A DNA stretch of 64,000 nt from an uncultured Pelagibacteraceae bacterium (GCA_902524285.1 CABZCR010000005.1:1-64000); one strand, 5' to 3'. Positions 41,562 through 50,983 are shown, counted from the stretch's first letter. A program made the numbers and translations. The notes: generated by a model from the letters alone, not told the origin.

Positions 41562-42377
41562 ATGTTTAAAACTGATGACAGGTTAGTCCAAATTTGTCTT
41601 GGGATTTGTTATTTTATTGCGGCCATGTATGCCATGATAAATTTCTTTAATCCTGATTACTTAATAGACAGATATGGAACTCTTGATGCCACTGATACTA
41701 ATAGGTTTTTCTTAGGTTGGTATGGCATGATGAACTTCGGATTTGTGGCCGGATTAATTTATATGGGTTATAAAGGATTGGATCGAGCATTCTTCACTTA
41801 CGCAGTACCTTTAGCAATACTTTTCCTTATTTGGGGTGTCAGTGGCCAAATGGCTGCCGATGAAAGTGATCAAAATTACACTGCAGTAGGATTTTTTGTA
41901 ATTCAATTGATCGCGATTATTGTTGCGAGAGCTAGAGCATTTGGAATGAATTTTGATTTCACCAAAGCTGATAACATGTGGGGAACTAGCGATAAATTGT
42001 GTCAAACGATCTTATGGCTTGGTCTGGCAACACAAGCATTTTTTGTAGTGGGATATTTTATCAATCCATCACAATTAATTACTGATACACCAGGATTAGA
42101 ACTAAATGAAGTTTCTCAGAGGTTTGCTACTGGTGTTATGTATTTCTCTATAGCATGGACAATTGCCTTATTGTACCAGTTAAGGACGGGTTACAGCATG
42201 AGTTTAATTGTAACTGGATTAATTACTTCAATAATGTTCTTTGCCGTCTTTTTAAATTTTGCTGCTGCTGGATTAACATCAGCGGGTGGAGAAATGAATA
42301 CACTACTTGTGTCAGCAATAATCGGTAACTTTGTCGGATCGTTAATTTTATTTTTCCGACTACAAGGAAATCATTAG
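41562..42377 (+). CDS. Membrane protein with two internal repeats, unknown
   Basis: The 271-residue protein consists of two similar halves of about 130 residues, each with four hydrophobic segments. Half 1 begins DDRLVQICLGICYFIAAMYA; half 2 begins SDKLCQTILWLGLATQAFFV, and each continues with an INP/FNP-type turn and a xRFxxG motif (TNRFFLGWYGM / SQRFATGVMYF). AAGGGGA lies ahead of the ATG. The family is not known to me. The following gene is of the same general type, and the two lie eight bases apart. Confidence 0.6.
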   Translation: MFKTDDRLVQICLGICYFIAAMYAMINFFNPDYLIDRYGTLDATDTNRFFLGWYGMMNFGFVAGLIYMGYKGLDRAFFTYAVPLAILFLIWGVSGQMAADESDQNYTAVGFFVIQLIAIIVARARAFGMNFDFTKADNMWGTSDKLCQTILWLGLATQAFFVVGYFINPSQLITDTPGLELNEVSQRFATGVMYFSIAWTIALLYQLRTGYSMSLIVTGLITSIMFFAVFLNFAAAGLTSAGGEMNTLLVSAIIGNFVGSLILFFRLQGNH

Positions 42378-42385
42378 GAGGTTTT

Positions 42386-42808
42386 ATGATAAAATTAGAA
42401 GATAGACCATCAGTAATTATACTTAGCATAATAACTTTTATTGCAATCTTTTATGCTTTTATGTTTTTAGGTGATAACACCGCAAGTGCATTTATGGAAA
42501 GAACAGGTGGATCAACGCCTAACGAGGGAACCATGTTCTTTATGGGAACTGTTGGCTTTATTTATATTGGTATTGCTATTGGCAATGTAATGGCCATGAT
42601 GGCTCCCGCTAGTCAATCGATGGTATTTTTCAGAGCAATGGCACTTGTTTCATTTATTGCTGCCCTTAGAGCAATAGGAAATACAATTATTGCCGACGAG
42701 ATACTTACCTATGCCCCTCTAATAGCGACAATACTTGTCTATGTTGGATATGCAGTTGTAATGTCGAGGTGCAAAGCCCGCATTGGAACTCATTTTGGTT
42801 GGCTATAA
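42386..42808 (+). CDS. Four-span membrane protein, unknown
   Basis: This 140-residue protein has four hydrophobic segments and resembles a single half of the preceding gene in size and span order. It has an N-terminal DRPSVIILSIITFIAIFYAF and GGSTPNEGTMFFMGTVGFIYIG, where the position of FMGTVGF corresponds to FLGWYGM of the neighbour. The ribosome site AGGAGG is optimal. Function is unknown. Confidence 0.6.
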   Translation: MIKLEDRPSVIILSIITFIAIFYAFMFLGDNTASAFMERTGGSTPNEGTMFFMGTVGFIYIGIAIGNVMAMMAPASQSMVFFRAMALVSFIAALRAIGNTIIADEILTYAPLIATILVYVGYAVVMSRCKARIGTHFGWL

Positions 42809-42819
42809 TTCTCTTTGAA

Positions 42820-42847
42820 GAGAGGGCTTCTTAACGGAAGCTCTCTC
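42820..42847 (+). terminator. Hairpin downstream of membrane gene pair
   Basis: An 11-bp stem GAGAGGGCTTC/GAAGCTCTCTC with one G-T pair encloses the loop TTAACG. A U-run does not follow directly (CGAAAAACATCTTTATTTT), so it may be a weak terminator or a transcript-end stabiliser. Confidence 0.45.
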
Positions 42848-43174
42848 CGAAAAACATCTTTATTTTCCATAAGCTTCTTAGTTTAAACAATTCATATCTA
42901 TGAATTTTTTTTATTTCATTTAACTTAATATACAAATTACCCTAATTGAAATAAGAGAAGAACTTCCCCATTTATATTTGGAAGGGTGGAGGATTAAATG
43001 AGGAAGCTCAGTCTTCTGTCTAGTTACTCAATGGTTAAATTATAATTTTTAATTTTGTCATAAAAATTACAAGAATATTAAAATTTTATGACAGATTTCT
43101 AGAAAGTATGGCTTAACAAATCTTTCATAAATTATTGGTAATGTAATGAAGATTGATTCTTTTTTACCAAATTT
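42848..43174 (+). other. Gap of about 330 bases upstream of plcP
   Basis: No gene was seen in this AT-rich stretch. A small CTTCC...GGAAG stem lies near 42,963-42,985, followed by a GGAGGATTAAATG that begins only a 15-codon frame. The right-hand part carries the PhoB-like inverted repeat reported separately and the promoter for plcP-agt. Confidence 0.5.
43056..43093. promoter_or_regulatory. PhoB-like inverted repeat upstream of plcP
   Basis: An exact 10-bp inverted repeat TGTCATAAAA (43,056-43,065) / TTTTATGACA (43,084-43,093) is separated by 18 bases. Read on the minus strand it forms an 11-bp-spaced series CTGTCAT, TTTTAAT, TTGTAAT, close to the Pho-box consensus CTGTCAT. The plcP start lies 82 bases to the right. 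Control by PhoB is inferred from sequence likeness and from the function of plcP-agt. Confidence 0.55.
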
Positions 43175-43993
43175 ATGGTCAACGAAAAAAATAATGTTAT
43201 TCCTCTCTTAAAATATCGTTCCATATTTATTTCAGATATTCATTTAGGGTCAAAAGGCTGTCAAGCTGAACAGTTACTTGAGTTTTTAAAAAATACCAGA
43301 TCAGATTACTTGTATTTAGTTGGAGATATTATAGATGGATGGCGACTTAAAAATAGATGGCACTGGCCACAAAGCCACAGTGATGTAATACAAAAAATTC
43401 TAAGAAAAGCACGACATGGAACTAAAGTGTTTTATGTATCGGGAAATCACGATGAGCTTGTTAGAAAATTTGTGCCCATAACACTAGGCGATATTAGGGT
43501 AGTTAATGAAATCAAACATAGGACAGTAGATGGATCTGAATATCTTGTACTGCATGGAGATAAATTTGACTCGATTATTAATATTGCACCATGGTTAGCC
43601 CATCTTGGCGCTAGCGCATACGATTTAGCGTTATGGCTAAATAGAAGATTTAATCAGTTAAGATTATTGTTTGGTTTGAAATATTGGTCGCTTTCAAAGT
43701 ATCTGAAATTAAAAGTAAAAAATGCTGTTTCTTATATTAATAAGTACGAAGAAATAGTTGCAGGTTATGCAAAAAAGAAAGATCTAAAAGGAGTTATTTG
43801 TGGACATATTCATCACGCTTCACATCGAATAATAAATGGAGTTCATTACTATAATGATGGTGACTGGGTAGAAAACTGTTCTTTTATGGTAGAAAATTTT
43901 GATGGAACGATGGATATTCTTTTTTGGAAAGATATCGTTGAAAAGTATGAAATTTTGAACAAACATAAGGACTCCGTAAAGGTATTAAGTTAA
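43175..43993 (+). CDS. plcP: PlcP-type phospholipase C (calcineurin-like metallophosphoesterase)
   Basis: The 272-residue cytoplasmic protein has the calcineurin-like metal motifs in order: DIHLGSKGCQAE, VGDIIDGW, VSGNHDELVR, VLHGDKFD and GHIHHASH. KSRWHWPQ-like KNRWHWPQSHSD and GLKYWSLSKYLKLKVKNAV identify it as PlcP rather than LpxH. PlcP removes the phosphate head group of phospholipids under phosphate limitation, leaving diacylglycerol. The glycosyltransferase gene follows immediately, completing the lipid-remodelling pair. Confidence 0.9.
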   Translation: MVNEKNNVIPLLKYRSIFISDIHLGSKGCQAEQLLEFLKNTRSDYLYLVGDIIDGWRLKNRWHWPQSHSDVIQKILRKARHGTKVFYVSGNHDELVRKFVPITLGDIRVVNEIKHRTVDGSEYLVLHGDKFDSIINIAPWLAHLGASAYDLALWLNRRFNQLRLLFGLKYWSLSKYLKLKVKNAVSYINKYEEIVAGYAKKKDLKGVICGHIHHASHRIINGVHYYNDGDWVENCSFMVENFDGTMDILFWKDIVEKYEILNKHKDSVKVLS

Positions 43994-45001
43994 TTGAAAA
44001 TACTCATCGCATCAGACGCATGGCTCCCTCAAATAAATGGTGTTGTTAGAACTTATCAAACACTTGGTGATAAACTTACAAGTCAAGGACATGAGGTTAG
44101 GTACATAACTCCAGATAAATTTATTACAATTCCACTGATTATTTATCCTGAAATAAAACTTGCGATTAATCATTGGTTCAAAATTGGCGTGATCATTGAG
44201 AAGTTTAAGCCTGACTTTATACACGTTGCTACAGAGGGGCCTATTGGTTTAGCTGTTAGGAATTATTGTTCAAAGAATAATTATGCGTTTACAACCTCGT
44301 ATTGTACAAAATTTCCTGAATATATAAATACGATGGCTAAGATACCTGTATCTTTTACATATAAAATTTTGAAATGGTTTCACAAAAATTCTAGCGCAGT
44401 AATGGTATCTTCTAATTCAATTATAGATGAACTTAATTCACATGGAATTAAAAGGACAGTTAAATGGTCCAGGGGCGTTGATATAAAAGCTTTTAATCCG
44501 AAGAACAAGATTGATCTCAATTTAGAAAAACCAATTTATTTATATGTAGGAAGAATATCTAAGGAAAAATCATTAGAAGATTTTCTTAAATTAAATTTAA
44601 AAGGCACAAAATTACTTGTAGGTGATGGACCCTCTAAGAAAAAACTAGAAAAAAAATATACTGATGCAGTTTTTGTAGGGGCGAAGAAAGGAAATGAACT
44701 GGCCCAGTACTATGCATCTTCAGATATTTTTGTATTTCCAAGTAAAACAGATACGTTTGGAATGGTCATGATCGAGGCTCTCGCCAGTGGACTTCCTGTG
44801 GCCGCATATCCTGTTCCAGGTCCAATTGATGTTTTTGATAATTTTAAACATAATTGTCTTGATCATAATTTAATTAATTCAATTGATAAGGCGAGAAAAG
44901 TGAGTCGTACAGATTGTATAAATTATAGTAAAAAGTTTGATTGGCAGGAGGTTTCTAAGCTGTTTTTGTCACATCAAACTGTATCACGCGTTGCAAAATA
45001 A
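43994..45001 (+). CDS. agt: Diacylglycerol glycosyltransferase (GT4 family), Agt-like
   Basis: The 335-residue glycosyltransferase has the N-terminal DAWLPQINGVVRTYQTLG acceptor-side motif, WSRGVDIKAFNP, YVGRISKEKSLEDFL, the donor-site FVFPSKTDTFGMVMIEALASGLPV (E-x7-E type) and AYPVPGPIDVF. It probably adds a sugar to diacylglycerol made by PlcP. A TTG start directly follows the plcP stop, so the two are co-translated. The sugar (glucose or glucuronate) cannot be told from sequence. Confidence 0.88.
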   Translation: MKILIASDAWLPQINGVVRTYQTLGDKLTSQGHEVRYITPDKFITIPLIIYPEIKLAINHWFKIGVIIEKFKPDFIHVATEGPIGLAVRNYCSKNNYAFTTSYCTKFPEYINTMAKIPVSFTYKILKWFHKNSSAVMVSSNSIIDELNSHGIKRTVKWSRGVDIKAFNPKNKIDLNLEKPIYLYVGRISKEKSLEDFLKLNLKGTKLLVGDGPSKKKLEKKYTDAVFVGAKKGNELAQYYASSDIFVFPSKTDTFGMVMIEALASGLPVAAYPVPGPIDVFDNFKHNCLDHNLINSIDKARKVSRTDCINYSKKFDWQEVSKLFLSHQTVSRVAK

Positions 45002-45132
45002 CAACACTTCGAAAAAAATTTTTTTATACAGTATTCATCTTAATGAATTTTAAATAAAAAATTAATAATAAGAAATTATATTTAAATAATTTTGAAATAA
45101 AAAAAACACGTTTAAACATATAAAAAAATAAA

Positions 45133-45193
45133 CTGTTATATAATCTTAACAAAATTGAAATAATATTAATTTAGCTGTAACAAAATTTTAATA
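45133..45193 (+). promoter_or_regulatory. Possible Pho-box half-sites upstream of porin
   Basis: Two CTGT-type elements, CTGTTATATAATCTTAAC (45,133-45,150) and CTGTAACAAAATTTTAA (from 45,176), lie about 110-150 bases before the porin start in a 281-base, extremely AT-rich gap. They resemble Pho-box units but are 43 bases apart, not in the 11-bp array expected, so this is tentative. Confidence 0.3.
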
Positions 45194-45282
45194 GACCTTA
45201 ATAATTGTTAATATTTACTTAACTAAAATTTTATGAAATCTCATGTATGACTTCATTTATTAATTAATTAATGGAGTAATTT

Positions 45283-46233
45283 ATGAATAATAAAATTTTA
45301 AGTGCAACGACTGCGCTTGCTGGCATAATGGCTCTTTCAAGTGCGCAAGCAGATGTATCTGTTGGCGGTACTTTTAATGGCTTGTGGGGAGATGGAGATT
45401 CTTACGCGTCTCAGCAAAGAATATCAGTTACAGAATCAGCATACGTGACTTACACAGATACATTAGACAATGGTATCGGCATAGAAGGTACGATGGCTTA
45501 CGAGTCTGGTGCAGGTGCTGGAACAGATAATGCTGGTGATTTCGATATTTCATTCATTTCTGACATGGGCACAGTTTCTTTTGGTAATGGTCTCTCAGGC
45601 GGCCCCGTTGATAGTATGGATAGCCACCCTGTAAAATCATCATTTGCAAGCTCGAGAAAATTACCTCAAGGCTTAAGCGCTGATTATGAAGATGGTGACG
45701 GCGTTACTGGTGCAGCAGGTTTTGATGATAACAACCAAATTGTCTACACATCACCTAAGATAAATGGATTTACTGTTAAAGCGGGTATCGGATTTGGAAC
45801 AACGGCTGGTTATGACGACATAATGGCTTATTCAATATCTGGAAAGATTGCCGGTTTTTCAGTCAAAGGAGGCATTGTCGATGAAGGCAACACGGACTCT
45901 AGAACTGGGGATGAAAACTATATGATTGGTATTAAAGCACCCAAACTTGCAGGTTACACAATCGGTTATGGTCTATACGACTCGGATAGTGGTGACAGCT
46001 ATACAGTAGTAGGTGTTAAAACACCAAAGATTCCTGGATTGGGTGCAACATTTCAATATGAATATTTTGATGTTGATAATCCTGGCTCAACGGCTGATGA
46101 CGATGGCTCTATTGCTTCCTTGCAAAAGTCATTCGGTGGAGGCGTAAAAGCTTCATTTGAATATCATTTTGCTTCCGTGGGTTCAAATGAGGATGTTGAA
46201 AACTTCTTCATTGGCTACAAAATTGGCTTTTAA
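45283..46233 (+). CDS. Outer-membrane porin
   Basis: The 316-residue protein has a signal peptide (ALAGIMALSSAQA) and a beta-barrel sequence of alternating residues: YVTYTDTLDNGIGIEGTMAYES, VSFGNGLSGG with the family SFGNL-like motif, an SxKL...YxSP stretch (IVYTSPKINGFTVKAGI) and a terminal aromatic residue (FFIGYKIGF). It matches the Gram-negative general porin family. GGAG lies ahead of the ATG. Its location in the phosphorus region suggests uptake of phosphate or phosphate esters. It ends before a strong terminator. Confidence 0.87.
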   Translation: MNNKILSATTALAGIMALSSAQADVSVGGTFNGLWGDGDSYASQQRISVTESAYVTYTDTLDNGIGIEGTMAYESGAGAGTDNAGDFDISFISDMGTVSFGNGLSGGPVDSMDSHPVKSSFASSRKLPQGLSADYEDGDGVTGAAGFDDNNQIVYTSPKINGFTVKAGIGFGTTAGYDDIMAYSISGKIAGFSVKGGIVDEGNTDSRTGDENYMIGIKAPKLAGYTIGYGLYDSDSGDSYTVVGVKTPKIPGLGATFQYEYFDVDNPGSTADDDGSIASLQKSFGGGVKASFEYHFASVGSNEDVENFFIGYKIGF

Positions 46234-46271
46234 TTAACTTTTTTTAATCCTTTCAAGTTAATTGATCATGA

Positions 46272-46306
46272 TAACCAGAGTGCAAATAATGCACTCTGGT
46301 TATTTT
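46272..46306 (+). terminator. Rho-independent terminator of porin gene
   Basis: A perfect 13-bp stem TAACCAGAGTGCA/TGCACTCTGGTTA with the loop AATAA is followed by TTTT. It is the clearest intrinsic terminator in the window. Confidence 0.88.
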
Positions 46307-46342
46307 AATAAACATGTAACAATCTTGTAATATTAATAAGTA

Positions 46343-46840
46343 ATGAAAGCATATTTTTTCTTCATTTTTATTTTAGTCGCTCTCACCAACTGCGCTCAAC
46401 TTCCATTAAGTATAGAAAGGGCAGACTCTGGCCATATTAGAGGAGAAGACGCAGCAGATCCTAACTCAAGGGGTATAAGCCTTAATAAATGGATAAACGA
46501 TGAAATAAGTAAATCACTCTCAATCAATAATGATAATTTAATCAATAATAAAGAAAAGCTATGGAAGGCTTCACTTGCAAAGTTGTCATTCATGCCGGTG
46601 TTGGAAGCCAGCAAAGAAGACTACTTTATATTGACTGATTGGTTTTCAATTGAAAAAGATATAAACAGCCGTATTAAAATTGATGTTTATATTGTTGGTG
46701 ATGATTTAACGAAAGATTCCTTAGACATTAGAATATTCATTCAAGAATTAAAAAATAATAATTGGATAAAATCATCCTCCGATAACGATGTATTAATAAA
46801 AATTCAAAATAGCATAATTGATTACGCCGCTTCAATATAA
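46343..46840 (+). CDS. DUF3576 lipoprotein
   Basis: The 165-residue protein has a lipoprotein signal with lipobox LTNC (Cys17). The mature part matches DUF3576: ISLNKWINDEIS, LWKASLAKLSFMPVLEASKEDYFILTDWFS, IKIDVYIVGDDLTKDSLDIRIFIQEL. The family is typical of Alphaproteobacteria and its function is unknown. It is convergent with sixA (one base between). Confidence 0.87.
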   Translation: MKAYFFFIFILVALTNCAQLPLSIERADSGHIRGEDAADPNSRGISLNKWINDEISKSLSINNDNLINNKEKLWKASLAKLSFMPVLEASKEDYFILTDWFSIEKDINSRIKIDVYIVGDDLTKDSLDIRIFIQELKNNNWIKSSSDNDVLIKIQNSIIDYAASI

Positions 46841-46841
46841 T

Positions 46842-47357
46842 CTATAAGAATCTAGGTCGAACAAAATCTGTAACTTTAAATGAATTATATTTTAATTCAC
46901 TCCAATCTTTTAAATCAGATTTTAGTATTGCAAGACTTCCTGTAGGAAATTTATTTTTAATATTTAAATATTTTTCATCTTGAGAGGGCGCACTTAAATC
47001 AATTGTTAAATTTCGAATTGTCGGTTCATGATTAACAATTAAAATATTTGAATAATTATTTTCAGTGTTTTTGATTAAGTCAAAAAGGTAGATTTCGTCA
47101 CATAAATATAATTTCTTGCTAAAAACAACCTTCGAGCTTGTCCTTAGTGTTTTTCCAAGAACTAAATTAAATGTGTCGACAGTTCTTCTTGCAGATGAAA
47201 CATAGGAAATATCAGGTATTATTTTTTTTTGTGAAAGAAATGTTTCAATTTTGTTACAATTGTTTTTTCCTCTTTTTGAAAGAGGTCTCTCAAAATCAGT
47301 TAAACTAGGATCATCCCAACTTGATTTAGCGTGTCTCAATAGATATAAATGCTTCAT
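46842..47357 (-). CDS. sixA: SixA-type histidine phosphatase
   Basis: This 171-residue protein has the histidine phosphatase core LYLLRHAKSSWDDPSLTDFERPLSKRG (split here: LRHAKSSW, ERPLSKRG), SSARRTVDTFNL and ILIVNHEPTIRNL. SixA removes phosphate from histidine phosphotransfer proteins. The start is taken at ATG 47,357 because it gives the standard MKHLYLLRH; a longer frame would run across the divergent ppk start. Only ten bases separate the sixA and ppk starts. Confidence 0.9.
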   Translation of the reverse strand: MKHLYLLRHAKSSWDDPSLTDFERPLSKRGKNNCNKIETFLSQKKIIPDISYVSSARRTVDTFNLVLGKTLRTSSKVVFSKKLYLCDEIYLFDLIKNTENNYSNILIVNHEPTIRNLTIDLSAPSQDEKYLNIKNKFPTGSLAILKSDLKDWSELKYNSFKVTDFVRPRFL

Positions 47358-47367
47358 CACTTTAATA

Positions 47368-49497
47368 ATGATAAGAAAAAATACAAATTCAGACAATAAG
47401 TTCTTAAACAGAGAATTATCATGGCTTCTTTTTAACCAAAGAGTTTTAGATGAGGCTAATAATATTAAAGTGCCGATAATCGAAAGAGTTAATTTTCTCT
47501 CAATTTCTGCAAGTAATCTGGACGAATTTTATATGGTTAGAATACCAAGCCTTTTTGATGAAATAGAAAATAATCCAAACAAAATAAGCCATGACGGCAT
47601 GACTGGACATCAACAATTAAAAGCAGCACAAAATGCATCTGCAAAAATATTTAAGGATCAGGACGCTACTTTTAGAAAACTTGTTAGAGAATTAAATACA
47701 GAAAAAATAATTCATATTACGCCTAATAAATTAAATATAAGATTGAAAAAAAATCTAAAAAAACTTTTTAATGAAGAAATACTGCCTATATTAACGCCAA
47801 TTTCAATTGACCCAGTGCATCCATTTCCATTTATTCCAAATGAAGGATTGTGTATTTCATTGAGTTTAGTTGCAGGAGGTTCAAATAAACCGTTTAATTC
47901 GGTAATCATTGTTCCGCGAGCATTAAACAGACTTGTGTTTATTCAAGAGGGTAAAAAAGAATACTATTTATTTGTTGAAGATATTATTAGATATTTTTTT
48001 AAAGATCTATTCCCAAATTCTAAATTGTTGGATAGTGCTATATTCAGGGTTATAAGAGACAGTGATATCGATTACGAATATGAAGACGATGAAGATGTTA
48101 TTAAATACTTTGAAAAAGCATTAACAAAAAGAAAAAGAGGGGAAATAGTAAGGCTAGAAATTTTAAAAAATATATCATCTAAAAAGAAAAACTTTTTAAA
48201 AAAAAATTTGAATCTTAAAGATGCGCAAGTCATTGCTCTATCAAAGCATGTTGGTTTACAAGATTTATCGCAGATTCATAATTTAAATAGACCAAAATTA
48301 AAATTTAAAAAATTTATTTCAAGACCTGTTGAAAGGTTAAAGCAATTTGATAATAATTGTTTTGCTGCCATCAGATCAAAAGATTTTGTTGTCCATCATC
48401 CATATGAAACTTTTGATGTTGTAGTTGATTATTTAAATCAGGCTGCTATAGATCCAAAAGTAGTAGCTATTAAACAAACGATTTACAGAACCACTGCTGA
48501 TAGTCCTATTATAAAAGCCCTTACAAAAGCAGCAGATAACGGCAAGAGTGTTACAGCTGTTGTTGAAATCAAAGCAAGATTTGATGAGGAATCTAATTTA
48601 GCTCTTGCCAATCAAATGGAGAAATCAGGAGTTCAAATTGTATATGGTTTCGCTCAATTGAAGACGCATGCAAAGGCAAGTCTAATTATCAGAAGAGAAG
48701 CAGGCAAATTAAAAAGCTATGTACATGTAGGCACAGGAAACTATCATCCAAAAAATGCTAAAACTTATGAAGACCTGTCATTATTTACGGCAGATGAAAA
48801 AATCTGCAAAGACATTGAGAGAATCTTTAATTACATGACTGGGTATGCTTCTCCAATGAAATTAAATGATATAGTGCTCTCTCCACCCGCAATGCGAAAT
48901 CAAATTAATGCAATGATTGATAATGAAATTAAAAATGCAAAGAAAAGTAAACCATCTGGTATCTGGCTTAAAATGAACTCTTTGGTTGACCCTCAAATGA
49001 TCTCCAAGCTTTATGAGGCTTCTGCAGCGGGAGTAAAAATTGAATTATTCATTAGAGGAATTTGCTGCTTAAGACCAGGAGTTAAAAAACTTTCTGAAAA
49101 TATTGTTGTTAAAAGTATCATTGGCCGGTATTTAGAGCATGCTAGAATCTTCTGTTTTGCAAACGAATCTAATATACCATCAAAAAATAACACCGTTTTA
49201 ATTGGATCAGCTGATCTTATGCCTAGAAATCTGGATAGAAGAGTTGAAATATTAACCCCCATAAAGAACTCTACTGTCCATGAACAAATACTGAATCAAA
49301 TAATGGTTGCCAATTTTCTAGACAATGAGCAAACGTGGATGATGAACGATGATGGCACATACAAAAGAGTTAAACAAAAAGGTAAGACGTTTAATGCACA
49401 TAAATACTTCATGTCAAATCCAAGTTTATCAGGTAGAGGAAAATTAAAAGGAAATAGAAAGCCGAAGAAACTACTCTCTCTGATGCGTTATGAATAA
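47368..49497 (+). CDS. ppk: Polyphosphate kinase 1
   Basis: The 709-residue enzyme makes polyphosphate from ATP. The N-terminal part FLNRELSWLLFNQRVLDEA and ASNLDEFYMVRIPSL match PPK1; the phospholipase D-like core carries AIKQTIYRTTADSPIIKAL, KARFDEESNLALANQMEKSG, the phospho-accepting histidine in GFAQLKTHAKASLI, and YVHVGTGNYHPKNAKTYEDL. ATG 47,368 gives the usual N-terminus. It overlaps ppx by eight bases; ppk-ppx pairing is standard. Confidence 0.96.
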   Translation: MIRKNTNSDNKFLNRELSWLLFNQRVLDEANNIKVPIIERVNFLSISASNLDEFYMVRIPSLFDEIENNPNKISHDGMTGHQQLKAAQNASAKIFKDQDATFRKLVRELNTEKIIHITPNKLNIRLKKNLKKLFNEEILPILTPISIDPVHPFPFIPNEGLCISLSLVAGGSNKPFNSVIIVPRALNRLVFIQEGKKEYYLFVEDIIRYFFKDLFPNSKLLDSAIFRVIRDSDIDYEYEDDEDVIKYFEKALTKRKRGEIVRLEILKNISSKKKNFLKKNLNLKDAQVIALSKHVGLQDLSQIHNLNRPKLKFKKFISRPVERLKQFDNNCFAAIRSKDFVVHHPYETFDVVVDYLNQAAIDPKVVAIKQTIYRTTADSPIIKALTKAADNGKSVTAVVEIKARFDEESNLALANQMEKSGVQIVYGFAQLKTHAKASLIIRREAGKLKSYVHVGTGNYHPKNAKTYEDLSLFTADEKICKDIERIFNYMTGYASPMKLNDIVLSPPAMRNQINAMIDNEIKNAKKSKPSGIWLKMNSLVDPQMISKLYEASAAGVKIELFIRGICCLRPGVKKLSENIVVKSIIGRYLEHARIFCFANESNIPSKNNTVLIGSADLMPRNLDRRVEILTPIKNSTVHEQILNQIMVANFLDNEQTWMMNDDGTYKRVKQKGKTFNAHKYFMSNPSLSGRGKLKGNRKPKKLLSLMRYE

Positions 49498-50983
49498 TTT
49501 AATTCCCAAAAAAAAATTATTTTTTAAAGACGAACGTATTGCAATAATCGATATTGGCTCTGATACAGTTCGTTTTCAAATTTTTGAAAACTTTAGGTAT
49601 AATCAGATAGCTATTTTTAATAAAAAAATTTCATGTGGGTTAGGTAAAGATCTAATTAAAAACAATAAGCTTAATAAAGACTCTATAAAAAGAGCAATGA
49701 ATGCGTTCTATTATATAAAGGAATTGATAGACTCATCAAATATTAAAAATTTTGAAATTTTTGCAACAGAAGCTGTCCGTGTTGCTAAAAATAGAGAATC
49801 ATTTGTTGCTGATGTAGAAAATATTTTTAAAAAGAAAATACATGTATTAACTGGCGATGAAGAAGCAAAATTTTCTGCCATGGGATGTATTGTTGGTCTA
49901 AAAAAATCAAGTGGTCTCGTTGCCGATCTCGGCGGTGGCAGCTTAGAACTCGCAGAAGTTAAAAAGAAAGAAATAATGAATACATTGTCTTTGCCTCTAG
50001 GTGTTCACAGAGCAAAAACTAAAAATAAAAAAATAATAGAAAAATTCAAAAACTCTCTACGGCATACTGAATGGCTTAATGAAAATAAGTTTAAAAGGGT
50101 AATCCTTACAGGCGGCACGTGGAGAGCTTTAGTTAAATTATATTTTGATAAGTACAGCTATCCTCTCAAAGTCATTCATCATTTCAAACCTGATTTTGAT
50201 AACTTTGTATCGATGCTTGAAGAAGTTTCAAATTTTAAAAAAAAGGATTTGCAACAATATTCATTAATTACAAAAGATAAAACACCATTTATACGATACG
50301 CAGCCAAGGTCGCGATGGAAATAATAAATAAGGCCTCTGCTAAGCAAGTAGTTATTTCATACACAGCTATCAGAGAAGGTTATATTTCTCATAAAATAAA
50401 CTTAAGCTCAAATAGCGATCCGCTTGAATATCAATCATTAAAGGTAGCTGCAATTTCTAACGAATTAAATCCTAGTGCCGTAAACTATGAGAATGTAAAA
50501 TTATTCACTAATAATTTTTTTAAAAGAAAATCCTATTTAAATAAAAGAATAAGAGTGTCCTCTATAAGCTATTTGTCAACGGGAGACAGTATAGCTCGTG
50601 ACGAGAGGGGATTGTTTGTATTTAAACAAATATTAAAATCAGAAATATTAAAGTTTAGCCATTCTGACAGAGTTACACTCGCTACTGTTATTTATGTTTT
50701 TCACAATGGAATAGATCTAAATGAGATAAAAGATTATAGAAAAATTATAAATAAAAATAAATTATTAAGCAGTATTGAGCTTGGATTATTCTTAAGAATT
50801 GTATATGAAATTGGAAAATTATCTAATTTTAATTACAGCAATATCAGTATTTATGTAAAAGATTCAAATTTGATATTTTCTATCCCAAAAAACTATTCAG
50901 AACTTTTAAACAGTAGATTTAATAAATTTATTTTAATGCTTTCAAAGCACAAAAAATTATCACAAAAGATTATATTTGTTTAA
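49490..50983 (+). CDS. ppx: Exopolyphosphatase, Ppx/GppA family
   Basis: The 497-residue protein has the ASKHA phosphatase motifs IAIIDIGSDTVRFQIF, GLGKDLIKNNKL, LTGDEEAKFSAMG and GLVADLGGGSLELAEV, followed by SLPLGVHRAKT. A C-terminal HD-like helical part is present. It degrades polyphosphate or pppGpp. GSDTVRF replaces the more common GSNSVRL. It overlaps ppk and is followed after three bases by phoR. Confidence 0.93.
   Translation: MNNLIPKKKLFFKDERIAIIDIGSDTVRFQIFENFRYNQIAIFNKKISCGLGKDLIKNNKLNKDSIKRAMNAFYYIKELIDSSNIKNFEIFATEAVRVAKNRESFVADVENIFKKKIHVLTGDEEAKFSAMGCIVGLKKSSGLVADLGGGSLELAEVKKKEIMNTLSLPLGVHRAKTKNKKIIEKFKNSLRHTEWLNENKFKRVILTGGTWRALVKLYFDKYSYPLKVIHHFKPDFDNFVSMLEEVSNFKKKDLQQYSLITKDKTPFIRYAAKVAMEIINKASAKQVVISYTAIREGYISHKINLSSNSDPLEYQSLKVAAISNELNPSAVNYENVKLFTNNFFKRKSYLNKRIRVSSISYLSTGDSIARDERGLFVFKQILKSEILKFSHSDRVTLATVIYVFHNGIDLNEIKDYRKIINKNKLLSSIELGLFLRIVYEIGKLSNFNYSNISIYVKDSNLIFSIPKNYSELLNSRFNKFILMLSKHKKLSQKIIFV

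Noticed and set aside
42990..43045. GGAGGATTAAATG as the start of a small gene before plcP
   Set aside because: The frame stops after 15 codons and has no recognisable features.
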